A DNA stretch of 64,000 nucleotides from Rhodobacterales bacterium (GTDB taxonomy: Bacteria; Pseudomonadota; Alphaproteobacteria; Rhodobacterales; Rhodobacteraceae). Location of the stretch: the NCBI GenBank assembly GCA_003249215.1, contig QKJR01000095.1:115033-179032 (forward strand). Reading direction: 5' to 3'. Shown here in pieces: positions 34,412 to 42,814 of this stretch. Position 1 is the first letter of the stretch. Each line of letters opens with the position of its first letter. The position numbers and the translations under genes were made by a program. The notes under the pieces were generated by a model. It saw nothing but the letters and a program-made list of their open reading frames with translations. It did no database searches and had not been told where the DNA came from.

Positions 34412-35590
34412 ATGCTTCTCAAATCCGATCCCTATCACGCCTTCATGCCCTATGAGGCGATCCCCGTCGCAACCGCCACCGAAGGGCCGCTTGCCGAGCT
34501 GAGCGTCGCGGTCAAGGACCTCTTCGATGTCGCGGGCTATCGCACCGGCTCGGGCTGTCCGCTCAAACTGGCCGCAAGCCCGGTGATGACGGAAACCGCG
34601 CCCGCGGTGCAGCGGCTCTTCGATGCCGGCGCGCGGTTCGTCGGCAAGACCCATACCGACGAGCTCGCCTGGGCGCTTTATGGGATGAACGCGCATTTCG
34701 GAACGCCGATCAACCCGGCCGCGCCCGACCGCATTCCCGGGGGCTCGTCCTCGGGCTCGGCGGTGGCGGTGGCGGGGGGCTTGGCCGATATCGCCGTGGG
34801 CTCGGACACCGGCGGCTCGATCCGGGCGCCGGCGAGCTTCTGCGGCATCTGGGGGATCCGGCCGAGCCATGGCCGCGTGTCCCTCGAAGGCGCGCAGGCC
34901 TTGGCGCCCAGCTTCGACACCTGCGGGGTCTTCGCCCGCGATGGCGCAACGCTCCTGCGCGCGGCCGAGGTGCTGATCGGCCCCGATACCGCGCCCCTGC
35001 CCGAGGCGCCCGACCTCCTCTGGCCCACGGATATGCACGACCAGCTCGGCCCCGAGGCGGCAGCGATCCTCACCTCGGCCTTTGGCAAGCTGACCTCGCG
35101 GCCGGTCACGATCTATCCGCACGGGCCCACCGAGGCCTATGAGATTTATCTCGGCGCGAATGGCGCGGATTGCGCGGAAACCGTGGTGCCCTATATCCGC
35201 GCCTCGCATATGCCGCTCGTGCGCGGGATCGACGGGCGCGCGGATGCGGCCGAGGCCCTGACCGAGTCGCAGAAGATCGAGTTTCGCGCCCGCCGCGCGG
35301 CCTTCCGCGAACAGGTGCGCGATGTGCTGGGCGCAACCGGCGTCCTGCTTGCGCCTGCGGTCCACGACGCGCCCTTCGCGCTCGACGCCCCCACCGAGGT
35401 CTTTGACGGCTTCCGCCATCAGGCGATGCGGCTTTTGTGCGTCGCGGGCATGGCGGGGCTGCCGCAGGTGGTGATGCCCGCGGGCCGGATCGGGGGCGCG
35501 CCCTATGGCGTGTCGCTGATCGGGCCGCATGGCTCGGACCTGTCGCTCATTGCGCTGGCCTGCAAGCTCGCGCCCAAGGTGACGGCGTGA
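34412..35590 (+). CDS. Amidase-signature family hydrolase
   Basis: The 392 residues carry the Ser-cisSer-Lys triad: Lys in VAVKDLFDVAGYRTG and the serines in IPGGSSSGSAVAVAGG, followed by DTGGSIRAPASFCG. Length and motifs resemble small amidases such as AtzF/AtzE or indoleacetamide hydrolase. It is cotranscribed with the transporter and probably opens an imported amide or ureido compound. The ATG at 34412 was chosen over GTG at 34409. The stop overlaps ridA-like by GTGA. Confidence 0.85.
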   Translation: MLLKSDPYHAFMPYEAIPVATATEGPLAELSVAVKDLFDVAGYRTGSGCPLKLAASPVMTETAPAVQRLFDAGARFVGKTHTDELAWALYGMNAHFGTPINPAAPDRIPGGSSSGSAVAVAGGLADIAVGSDTGGSIRAPASFCGIWGIRPSHGRVSLEGAQALAPSFDTCGVFARDGATLLRAAEVLIGPDTAPLPEAPDLLWPTDMHDQLGPEAAAILTSAFGKLTSRPVTIYPHGPTEAYEIYLGANGADCAETVVPYIRASHMPLVRGIDGRADAAEALTESQKIEFRARRAAFREQVRDVLGATGVLLAPAVHDAPFALDAPTEVFDGFRHQAMRLLCVAGMAGLPQVVMPAGRIGGAPYGVSLIGPHGSDLSLIALACKLAPKVTA

Positions 35591-36051
35591 GCGGCCAGAT
35601 CGAGGCGCGGCTCGCGGCGATGGGTCTGGCGCTGCCGCCCTCGGCGCCCTCGCGCGCGCTCTTCCTGCCGGGCAAGATCACCGGGAACCTGCTCGTCCTG
35701 TCGGGGCAGATCTGCGAATGGGAGGGCGTGCCGCAGTATTTCGGCCCGATCGGCGCGGGCTTCGACATCGCCATCGGCCAGAAGGCCGCGCAGATGTGCG
35801 CGCTCAATCTGCTCTTTTCGATCAAGGCGGTGGCGGGCTCGCTCGACCGGGTATCGCAGGTGATCCGGCTCGGCGGCTTCGTCGCGTCCGAGCCGCGCTA
35901 TCCCGATGGCCCGCAGATCGTGAACGGCGCCTCGCAGCTCTTCATCGACCTCTGGGGGGAGGCCGGACGGCACGCACGCACCGCGGTCAATGTCGCATCC
36001 CTGCCCGCCAATGCGCTGGTCGAGGTCGAGGCGATGGTGGAACTGGCCTGA
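35587..36051 (+). CDS. RidA family protein (YjgF/YER057c type)
   Basis: The 154 residues belong to the longer RidA subgroup (an ATR1/Rid-like length with an N-terminal extension). Conserved parts are NLLVLSGQICEWEG and the Arg in HARTAVNVASLP, equivalent to catalytic Arg105 of E. coli RidA, and VEVEAMVELA. RidA hydrolyses 2-aminoacrylate and other imines. An aminoacrylate source, the DpaL homologue, is encoded at the head of the island. The start is GTG, overlapping the amidase stop. Confidence 0.86.
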   Translation: MSGQIEARLAAMGLALPPSAPSRALFLPGKITGNLLVLSGQICEWEGVPQYFGPIGAGFDIAIGQKAAQMCALNLLFSIKAVAGSLDRVSQVIRLGGFVASEPRYPDGPQIVNGASQLFIDLWGEAGRHARTAVNVASLPANALVEVEAMVELA

Positions 36052-36680
36052 TGATCTTGCTGATGAACCCCAACAGCTCGGTCGCGACGACCGCGGCGAT
36101 GGTGGCGATCGCGCGCCGAACCCTGCCCGGGGTCGAGGGCTGGACCGCGCCGGGTGGGCCACCGCTCCTGTCCAGCATGGAGTATCTGAACGCCGCCGCC
36201 GAGCTGGTCGCACAGGCCGAGCTGCCGCCGGGCGTGCGCGGGGTCATCGTCTCGGCCTTCGGCGATCCGGGGCGGGCGGCGCTCGCCGCGCGGCTCGCGG
36301 TGCCGGTGGTCGGCATCGGTCAGGCGGCGGCGCTCGCGGCGGCGGCGGGCGGGCGGCGCTTTGCAGTTGCGACCCATACGCCCGGGCTGCGCACGGGGAT
36401 CGACGCGCTGATGCGCGGCTATGCCCCCGAGGGCTTCCTCGGCACTTTCCTGACCGAGGGCGAGCCCGAGGCGCTGGCCGCCGATCCCCCGCGCCTCGAT
36501 GACGCGCTTCTGGACGCGATGCACAGGGCTCATCAGGCCGGGGCCGAAGCGGTGATCATTGGCGGCGGGCCGCTCGGCGAAGCCGCAGAACGGTTGCGTC
36601 CGCGCGCGCCTTGCGCTCTGATCGCGCCAATCACCGAGGCCGCGCGCCTGATGCTCTCGCTTCTGGAGACGACACGATGA
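36051..36680 (+). CDS. Asp/Glu/hydantoin racemase superfamily protein lacking both usual cysteines
   Basis: A 209-residue protein of the hydantoin racemase-like fold: MILLMNPNSS is the family N-terminus, and VIVSAFGDPGRAAL and AVIIGGGPLGEAAERL align with the two active-site regions. Hydantoin racemases have Cys in ACFxDPG and LGCAGM; here these are Ala69 and Gly. Racemase activity by the two-cysteine mechanism is therefore unlikely, and a lyase or binding role is possible. It sits between ridA and a hydratase gene with TGATG and ATGA overlaps. Confidence 0.75.
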   Translation: MILLMNPNSSVATTAAMVAIARRTLPGVEGWTAPGGPPLLSSMEYLNAAAELVAQAELPPGVRGVIVSAFGDPGRAALAARLAVPVVGIGQAAALAAAAGGRRFAVATHTPGLRTGIDALMRGYAPEGFLGTFLTEGEPEALAADPPRLDDALLDAMHRAHQAGAEAVIIGGGPLGEAAERLRPRAPCALIAPITEAARLMLSLLETTR

Positions 36681-37402
36681 CCCCTTTCGCCGAAGAGCTT
36701 CTTGCCGCCTATCGTGCAGGCCGTCGAGTGGCGCCCGAGGGCCGTCTGCCGGCGTCGGCCGCGGATGCCTATGCCGTTCAGTCGCAGCTTTGCGCCGCGC
36801 TCGGGCCGGTGGCGGGCTTCAAGGTCGGGCTCAAACCCGAGGGGCCGCCGATCATGGCGCCGATCCTCGCCGCGCGCTGTTTCAACGCGGGCGCCAGCGT
36901 GCCCGTGGATGACCGGATGGGCGTCGAGCTCGAGGTCGGCTGGCAGATCACGGGCCCCCTGCCCGCGCCCGAGAGCGCCGATCTCGAAACCGCGCTGGCC
37001 CGGGTCGTGCGGCCGGTGCCGGTGATCGAGCTGGTGGATACCCGCATCGCGGGCGCGGCGAGCCAGGACCCCTGGGTCAAACTCGCCGATCTGCAGATCA
37101 ATTACGGTCTGGTTCTGGGCACACCGATGGCCGACTGGGACGGGCGCGATTTCGGGGCGCTGCGGGGCCGGATGCGGGCCGGAACGCAGAACCTGCTCGA
37201 CGGCGAGACCAGCGTTCCGGGGGGCTCGGCGCTGGCCACGCTCGCAGCACTTTACCGCACGATCGGCACGCATTGCGGCGGGCTGCAGCGCGGCCATGTC
37301 GTGATCACCGGCACGCTGCACCCGCTCACCTATCTGCCCGGCGGCACGCCCGTCTCGGGCGAGATCGAGGGGCTCGGGGCGGTTTCGGTCACACTGGCCT
37401 GA
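36677..37402 (+). CDS. 2-keto-4-pentenoate hydratase-like protein (FAH family)
   Basis: The 241 residues show the hydratase pattern PVAGFKVGLKPEG, the metal-site region GVELEVGWQITG and PVPVIELVDTRI, then FGALRGRMRAGTQNLLDG near the C-terminal third. The family hydrates or isomerises unsaturated 2-oxo acids in degradation routes. Coupling to the preceding gene (ATGA) puts it at the end of the same operon, where it may process the carbon skeleton. The last 14 bases overlap the convergent amidase gene. Confidence 0.83.
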   Translation: MTPFAEELLAAYRAGRRVAPEGRLPASAADAYAVQSQLCAALGPVAGFKVGLKPEGPPIMAPILAARCFNAGASVPVDDRMGVELEVGWQITGPLPAPESADLETALARVVRPVPVIELVDTRIAGAASQDPWVKLADLQINYGLVLGTPMADWDGRDFGALRGRMRAGTQNLLDGETSVPGGSALATLAALYRTIGTHCGGLQRGHVVITGTLHPLTYLPGGTPVSGEIEGLGAVSVTLA

Positions 37403-38768
37403 GCGCGAGCGCGGGCCAGCGGAAGGGCGGCGCCACCGCCTCGGCCAGATCCATCAAAGCCCCCTCGGCGCCCATCGCACCGATCAGTTGCATCCCGATC
37501 GGCATCCCCTCCGGCATCCCTCCGGCCACGCCGGCCGCCGGAAAGCCGATCGCCGGCAGCCCGCAGGCATTGACCCAGCCGGTATAGACCGCATGACCGC
37601 GCGGGCCGACCGGCTGACCGTCGATCTCTTCGGGATGGGTCGCCTCGGCGGGCCAGGGGTTGGCCGCGCTCGCCGGCATCAGGAGCGCATCGAAGCCGAA
37701 AAGGTCGCGCGCGGCCTCGCGCAGCGCGAAGACCCGGCTCAGGATTTCATAAAGATGTGCCGCGTCGAGCCGCGCCCCGCGCGCGGCCATCTCGCGATAT
37801 TTCGGGGCCGCAGCGGCCCCCACCGCCGGATCGGCCGCGAAATACCGCGCCAGACCGATCTCGGCGATCTGTCCCCAGACTTCGTTCAGCGGCCCGAGAT
37901 CGAGCGGCAGCGCGCCGGGGATGACCGCGTGCCCCGCCGCGGCAAGGGCCGCCACGGTGCGCGCAAAGGCCGCGCGGATCGCGGGATCGAGGGGAGCCTC
38001 GCCGAGCGTCTCGACCGCGAGGATGCGCCGGGGCGCGGACAGGCGCGGCGCCACCGCGCGCCCCGAGAGGAGCCCGTCCATCATCCTCAGGTCGCGGATC
38101 GACCGGGCCACCGGCCCCGCCACCTCGAAATCGAGAAGCAGTTGCGGCAGCCCTCCGCCCCGCGTCACATGACCGATCCCGGACTTGAGCCCGCAAAGCC
38201 CGGTATAGCCCACCGGCCGCCGAATCGAGCCGCCGCCATCGGTGGCGAGCCCCACCGCCCCCATCCCCGCCGCAACGGCCGCGACCACCCCGCCCGACGA
38301 GCCGCCCGGCGTCAGCGCGGGATCGAACGGGTTGCCGGTCGCGCCGAAGGTCAGGTTGCCGGTATAGCCCTCGACCGCGAATTCCGGCGTATTGCCCTTC
38401 CCGAGGATCACCGCCCCCGCCGCGCGCAGGCGCGCCACCGGCACCTCGTCCGCAGCGCAGATCCGGCGCGCGAGCGCGGCATTGCCCCAGGCACTCGGCA
38501 TCCCGGCCGCGCAGAGATTGTCCTTCACGATCAGCGGCACCCCGTCGAGCGGCCCGAGCGGCGCACCCGCACGCCAGCGCCGGGCAGAGGCCTCCGCCTC
38601 GGCCCCCGCCTGCGGGGCGAGCGCCACAAGGGCATTGAGCGCGGGATCGAGCGCCGCGATCCGCGCGCGGCAGATCGCGACCGCCTCGACCGGGGTCGTC
38701 GCGCCACGCCCGTAGGCGGCGGCGAGCTCTGTCGCATCCGCCCGCCAGATCGCGTCTTTCTCCGTCAT
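37389..38768 (-). CDS. Amidase-signature family hydrolase (second, convergent)
   Basis: The 459 residues have a full amidase signature: Lys in VPLIVKDNLCAAG and the serines in LTPGGSSGGVVAAVAAGMG, then DGGGSIRRPVGYTGLCGLK. It differs clearly from the amidase at 34412 and is larger. The ATG at 38768 has GGGGGAACGG upstream; the open frame goes on to 38924 without coding character. Its tail overlaps the hydratase gene by 14 bases, so the two are convergent and cannot share a transcript. Confidence 0.87.
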   Translation of the reverse strand: MTEKDAIWRADATELAAAYGRGATTPVEAVAICRARIAALDPALNALVALAPQAGAEAEASARRWRAGAPLGPLDGVPLIVKDNLCAAGMPSAWGNAALARRICAADEVPVARLRAAGAVILGKGNTPEFAVEGYTGNLTFGATGNPFDPALTPGGSSGGVVAAVAAGMGAVGLATDGGGSIRRPVGYTGLCGLKSGIGHVTRGGGLPQLLLDFEVAGPVARSIRDLRMMDGLLSGRAVAPRLSAPRRILAVETLGEAPLDPAIRAAFARTVAALAAAGHAVIPGALPLDLGPLNEVWGQIAEIGLARYFAADPAVGAAAAPKYREMAARGARLDAAHLYEILSRVFALREAARDLFGFDALLMPASAANPWPAEATHPEEIDGQPVGPRGHAVYTGWVNACGLPAIGFPAAGVAGGMPEGMPIGMQLIGAMGAEGALMDLAEAVAPPFRWPALALRPV

Positions 38769-39092
38769 CCGTTCCCCCGACTGCTTGGCCTCGGGCCGGA
38801 TCCTGAGCCGGAATGGACCCGGAGCAAAGCGCCGTTGCGCCGCGCGCGGACCGGCCGACGGCCCCGGGGGACGCGCGCCTGCGCCTTGGGCAGTGGCGGG
38901 GCAATCTGCCTCTTCGCCGCGCAACCCCGGACCGCGCCCCGCGCCCCGTGCCAGTCGAGTCCGGGCCGGGAGCGCCGCGCTTGACGTCCCCGCAGGATCG
39001 GGGACTAATCGGTCCGTCCCGCGTGGCGGTCCGTTCCGGCGTCGCGGTTTTTTCAGCCTCCGATTTTTCAGCCCGTTTCAGGTGAATGTTTC
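38769..39092. other. Non-coding gap between divergent genes
   Basis: About 324 bases between the leftward amidase and the rightward small membrane protein. It should hold both promoters. I see no strong hairpin, operator or small gene. Confidence 0.5.
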
Positions 39093-39662
39093 ATGCCCCT
39101 CCCCCCGAGCGCGAGCCCCGACGAAAGCCTCGTCCATGACGGCCCCGCGATCGTCTTTCAGCGGCGGATCGGCCGAGGGCTGCGCCTTCTGGCCTTGCTC
39201 TTCGTCGTGCCGCTCACCGTGTCGCTGCCGATTTATGGGTCGATGGTCCGCAAAACCGATTGGGCGCAGCCGCAGCTTGCGGGCGTGGTGGTGGTGACGC
39301 TCCTGATGGTGGTCTTGCCGCTGATCTTCGCGGGCCTCGCGCTGGTCTATGCGCTCTGGCTTCCCTCGCTGCGCCTGCGCCTCGACCCGCAAAGCGGCAC
39401 CGCGCTCCTTGGGCTCGCGGCGCCGCTGCGCAGGCGGCAAATGCGCTATCCCCTGAGCCAGATCGAGATTGTTCGGATCGAGCTGGAGGAAGACCACCCG
39501 AGCTATGACACCTCGCGCGTCGTGCTGCGGATGCCTGACGGGCGCACGGTCGCGATCAGGGGTTTCTTTCGCGATCAGGAGGCGCAGAACTGGGGCCGCG
39601 AGATCGGGCGCCTGATCGGCGGCGCGGCAGGCGGCGGGACGTCCGGGTTTCACGGCGCCTGA
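39093..39662 (+). CDS. Membrane protein of unknown function, two helices
   Basis: A protein of 189 residues with two hydrophobic helices (LRLLALLFVVPLTVSLPIYG and LAGVVVVTLLMVVLPLIFAG), then a ~100-residue cytoplasmic tail of alternating strands (LRLRLDPQSGTALLGL, DTSRVVLRMPDGRTVAI). The layout resembles PH-like/DUF-type membrane proteins, but I cannot name a family. It is isolated: divergent from the amidase and separate from the LacI operon. Confidence 0.65.
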   Translation: MPLPPSASPDESLVHDGPAIVFQRRIGRGLRLLALLFVVPLTVSLPIYGSMVRKTDWAQPQLAGVVVVTLLMVVLPLIFAGLALVYALWLPSLRLRLDPQSGTALLGLAAPLRRRQMRYPLSQIEIVRIELEEDHPSYDTSRVVLRMPDGRTVAIRGFFRDQEAQNWGREIGRLIGGAAGGGTSGFHGA

Positions 39663-39753
39663 AATTTCGGCAAGCGAGCGCGATTTCGGTCGAATTCGCC
39701 CCCGGATGCCCGCGTTGGACGGAATCGGATGGACAATATCGGGGTCACTTCTT

Positions 39754-39771
39754 AACGATTGGTTAATCGTT
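39754..39771. promoter_or_regulatory. Candidate LacI-type operator
   Basis: AACGATT-GGTT-AATCGTT is a perfect 7-base inverted repeat with a 4-base spacer. It lies 28 bases before the lacI-family ATG in an AT-rich stretch. LacI proteins often bind 16-20-base palindromes at their own operon promoter. Confidence 0.55.
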
Positions 39772-39799
39772 TAATCACCCCCTGCCCCACCGGAGCCCC

Positions 39800-40873
39800 A
39801 TGGACACGCGCCGGGTTCGCCCGAATCTCAGCCTGATCGCCGCGCGGCTCGATGTCTCGGTCGCCACCGTCTCGAATGCGCTCTCGGGCAAGGGCCGGGT
39901 CTCTCCCGAGCTTGCGCTCAAGATCCGCTCGGCGGCCAACGACCTCGGCTATGTACCGACCATGGCGGGGCGCGCGCTGCGCACCGGGCGCTCGCATGTG
40001 CTGGGCCTCGTGCTGCCCGACATCGCCAATCCGCTTTTCCCGCAGATCGCGCAGGCGATCGAGCGGGCGGCGGCCGAGGCGGGCTATGGCGTGCTGATCG
40101 CGGATTCGCGCAACGAGGTCTCGACCCAGACCGAGGCGATCGGCCGGCTGCTCGAACGGGGCGTCGACGGCATCGTGATCGTGCCCCGGCGCGGCACCCG
40201 CGTCGCCGATATCGGCAGCCCGGTCGCGGTGATCGACAGCCCCTCGACGCCGGGCAATACCGTCTCGGCCGATCACTGGCAGGGCGGTCAGGCGGTGATC
40301 GAACATCTCGTGGCGCTCGGCCATCGCAAGATCGTGCTGGTCGGCAACAACCCCGCCTCGAACGTGCAGAACGACCGGATCGGCGGCATGAAATCGCGCC
40401 TGCCGCCGGGGACGGAGGCCCGCGTAATCTGGGCCGAGAAGATCGAGGCCGCGCAGGGCCCCGGTGCGCCGCTCGGGCTTGCGGCTTTGGCGCGCGAGGG
40501 GTTCACCGCCTGCGCCGCGGTCTCGGACCTGCTCGCGCTGCGGGCGCTGACCGAATTGCTCGGCGCAGGCGTCGCAGTGCCCGAGGGGATGAGCGTGACC
40601 GGCTTCGACGATCTGATCTGGGCGCAGGCCGTGCGCCCGGCCTTGACGACGATCCGCATGGACATGCCCGCAATCGCCACCGTCGCCGTAGGCGCCCTGA
40701 CCGCCGCGATCGAGGGCGGCAGCAGCGGCGCGCGCGGGCCGGTGATGGCGCCGAGCCCCGAGGCCGGACGCGTCCCGATGCGCCTGATCATCCGCGACAG
40801 CTCGGCCCCGCCGGGCCCAGCCATCAAGACCAACACCGCCAACAGATCCAGCAACGGAGGGATTCCCGAATGA
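39800..40873 (+). CDS. LacI family transcriptional regulator
   Basis: A 357-residue DNA-binding repressor with an N-terminal helix-turn-helix LSLIAARLDVSVATVSNALS, the hinge region MAGRALRTGRSHVLGLVLPD and a periplasmic-binding-protein-like effector domain with GYGVLIADSRNE and VTGFDDLIWAQAVRPALTTI. CCGGAG precedes the ATG. It is the first gene of the transporter and purine-salvage operon and overlaps the binding-protein gene by ATGA, so it likely controls its own operon. The effector may be a purine or nucleoside. Confidence 0.92.
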   Translation: MDTRRVRPNLSLIAARLDVSVATVSNALSGKGRVSPELALKIRSAANDLGYVPTMAGRALRTGRSHVLGLVLPDIANPLFPQIAQAIERAAAEAGYGVLIADSRNEVSTQTEAIGRLLERGVDGIVIVPRRGTRVADIGSPVAVIDSPSTPGNTVSADHWQGGQAVIEHLVALGHRKIVLVGNNPASNVQNDRIGGMKSRLPPGTEARVIWAEKIEAAQGPGAPLGLAALAREGFTACAAVSDLLALRALTELLGAGVAVPEGMSVTGFDDLIWAQAVRPALTTIRMDMPAIATVAVGALTAAIEGGSSGARGPVMAPSPEAGRVPMRLIIRDSSAPPGPAIKTNTANRSSNGGIPE

Positions 40874-41901
40874 AACTGCGCACTGCCCTGGCTTCGGCCA
40901 CTGCCATCGCCCTTGGTCTCGGCCTCGGCGCCGCCCGAGCCGAAGAGCCGACCCTGACGATCTCGGTCTATTCCTTCGCTCAGGACGAGTTCAAGGAGCT
41001 GGTCTACGCCCCCTTCGAGGAGAAATGCGGCTGCAAGCTCGTGGTCGAGACCGGCAACAGCGTCGAGCGCCTCGCCAAGATCGAGGCCAACAAGGCCAAT
41101 CCCGTCATCGACATGGCGGTGATTTCGATGGCCGACGCGCTGCAGGCCAGCCGCGCGGGCCTGATCGACACGATCGACACCTCGAAACTGTCGAACTACG
41201 ACAAGCTCTATGACATCGCCAAGGATCCGAACGGCGACGGGATGAGCGTGGGCTATACTTTCTACGCCACCTCGATCGTCTATCGCACCGACAAGATGCA
41301 GATCGACAGCTGGGCCGATCTGCTCAAGCCCGAATATGTCTCGCATGTCGCCTTCCCGAACGTGATCACCAACCAGGGCCCGCCCGCGCTCTACATGCTC
41401 GGTCAGGCGCTCGGCTCCGACACGGCCGATCTGGCCGCGCCGATTGCCGCGATCGGCGAGGCCAAGGATGAGATCGTCACCTTCTACGTCAAATCCTCGC
41501 AGCTCGTGCAGCTCATGCAGCAAGAGGAAATCTGGGCCGCGCCGATCGGCCGCTTCTCCTGGGCGCCCTTCACCAAGCTCGACCTGCCGCTCGGCTGGGC
41601 GACGCCGAAAGAGGGCCAGACCGGCGGCATGAACGTGATGGTGGTGACCAAGGGCTCGAAGAACCGCGATCTGGCGCTCGAGTTCATGGATTACTGGCTC
41701 TCGACCGAGGTGCAGACCAAGCTCGCCGAGCATCTGGTCGACAGCCCGGCCAATGCCGAGGTGGTCGTCTCCGACGAGGTCGCCGGCAACATCACCTATG
41801 GCGAAGAGACCGCCAAGGCGCTCAAGCTGATCCCCTCGGCGGTGGCGCTCGACAATCGCGACGGCTGGCTCAAGCTCTGGAACGAGAAGGTCGGGCAATA
41901 A
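40870..41901 (+). CDS. ABC substrate-binding protein, PotD/Fbp-like
   Basis: A periplasmic binding protein of 343 residues. The signal peptide is LRTALASATAIALGLGLGAA, then RAEEPTLTISVY. The fold pattern is of the spermidine/putrescine or iron-type family (PFEEKCGCKLVVETGN, GGMNVMVVTKGSKN). CGGAGGG lies upstream of the ATG. Neighbouring genes cleave nucleosides and deaminate adenine, so the ligand may be a nucleoside or purine, unusual for this family. Confidence 0.9.
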   Translation: MKLRTALASATAIALGLGLGAARAEEPTLTISVYSFAQDEFKELVYAPFEEKCGCKLVVETGNSVERLAKIEANKANPVIDMAVISMADALQASRAGLIDTIDTSKLSNYDKLYDIAKDPNGDGMSVGYTFYATSIVYRTDKMQIDSWADLLKPEYVSHVAFPNVITNQGPPALYMLGQALGSDTADLAAPIAAIGEAKDEIVTFYVKSSQLVQLMQQEEIWAAPIGRFSWAPFTKLDLPLGWATPKEGQTGGMNVMVVTKGSKNRDLALEFMDYWLSTEVQTKLAEHLVDSPANAEVVVSDEVAGNITYGEETAKALKLIPSAVALDNRDGWLKLWNEKVGQ

Positions 41902-41910
41902 GCCCGGCGC

Positions 41911-41936
41911 GGCGGCCATCCCCCGGGGTGGCCGCC
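41911..41936 (+). other. Intercistronic hairpin after the binding-protein gene
   Basis: GGCGGCCA-(10)-TGGCCGCC between the binding-protein stop and the permease gene, without a T run. It lies in the same place as hairpins in two other ABC operons of the window. Confidence 0.55.
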
Positions 41937-41986
41937 TCCCTGACTGGCGCCCGCGCGGCGCATGATTGATCCCGAAGGGGCGGCAC

Positions 41987-42814
41987 ATGTTCCATAACCG
42001 GGCCGAAGCGCTGGCGCTGGCCTTGCCGGCGGCGCTGTTCGCGGCCATCGTCTTCCTGATCCCCGTGGCGATCCTGCTGTCCGAGGGGTTCCGCTCGGCC
42101 GATGGCTGGACGCTCTCGGCCTTCACCGAGTTCTTCTCGCAGGGGCTCAATCAACGGATCTTCCTGCGCACGCTCAAGCTCGGTGCGATGGTGACCGCGG
42201 TCGCCGCGGTGATCGGCTATGCCACAGCCTATGCCATCGTCTCGCTGCCGCCGGGCGCCAAGGGGCGGATGATCGGGCTTGTCGTGCTGCCGCTGATGAT
42301 CTCGCCGGTGGCGCGCACCTATGCCTGGATCGTGATCCTCGGGCGCACCGGCATCGTGAACCAGACGCTACAGCTGATCGGCCTGACCGATGAGCCGGTG
42401 CGGTTTCTCTTCACCGAGACCGCGGTCTTCATCGGGCTCTTGCAGCTCTTCCTGCCGCTGATGGTGATCTCACTGATCAGCGCGCTCGAGAACCTGCCCA
42501 AGGACGCCGTGCCCGCGGCGCGGATCCTTGGCGCGAACTGGGTTCAGGTGTTCTGGAAGGTCGTCCTGCCGCTGACGCGCGAGGGGTTGATCGTGGGCGG
42601 CACGCTGGTCTTCACCGGATCGCTGACCGCCTATATCACCCCGGCGATCCTCGGCGGCTCCAAGGTGCTGATGCTGGAAACGCTTCTCTATCAGCAGGTT
42701 ACGGTATCGAACAATTTCGTGGCCGCGAGCGTGATCGCCTTCATCCTGATCGTGATGAGCTTTGCCGCCAATATCCTCTTGCGCCGGATCGCCACCGCGA
42801 GGAACGGGAAATGA
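41987..42814 (+). CDS. ABC transporter permease, PotB type
   Basis: Inner-membrane permease of 275 residues with six helices. The coupling loop contains ENLPKDAVPAARILGANWVQ, the EAA motif of this family. GAAGGGGCGGCAC precedes the ATG at 41987. An upstream in-frame codon at 41966 is less likely. It overlaps the second permease by ATGA. Confidence 0.92.
   Translation: MFHNRAEALALALPAALFAAIVFLIPVAILLSEGFRSADGWTLSAFTEFFSQGLNQRIFLRTLKLGAMVTAVAAVIGYATAYAIVSLPPGAKGRMIGLVVLPLMISPVARTYAWIVILGRTGIVNQTLQLIGLTDEPVRFLFTETAVFIGLLQLFLPLMVISLISALENLPKDAVPAARILGANWVQVFWKVVLPLTREGLIVGGTLVFTGSLTAYITPAILGGSKVLMLETLLYQQVTVSNNFVAASVIAFILIVMSFAANILLRRIATARNGK

Noticed and set aside
33416..35530. A 704-codon open frame on the minus strand
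   Set aside because: It is antisense to the OppD-like ATPase and the amidase, both with intact motifs.
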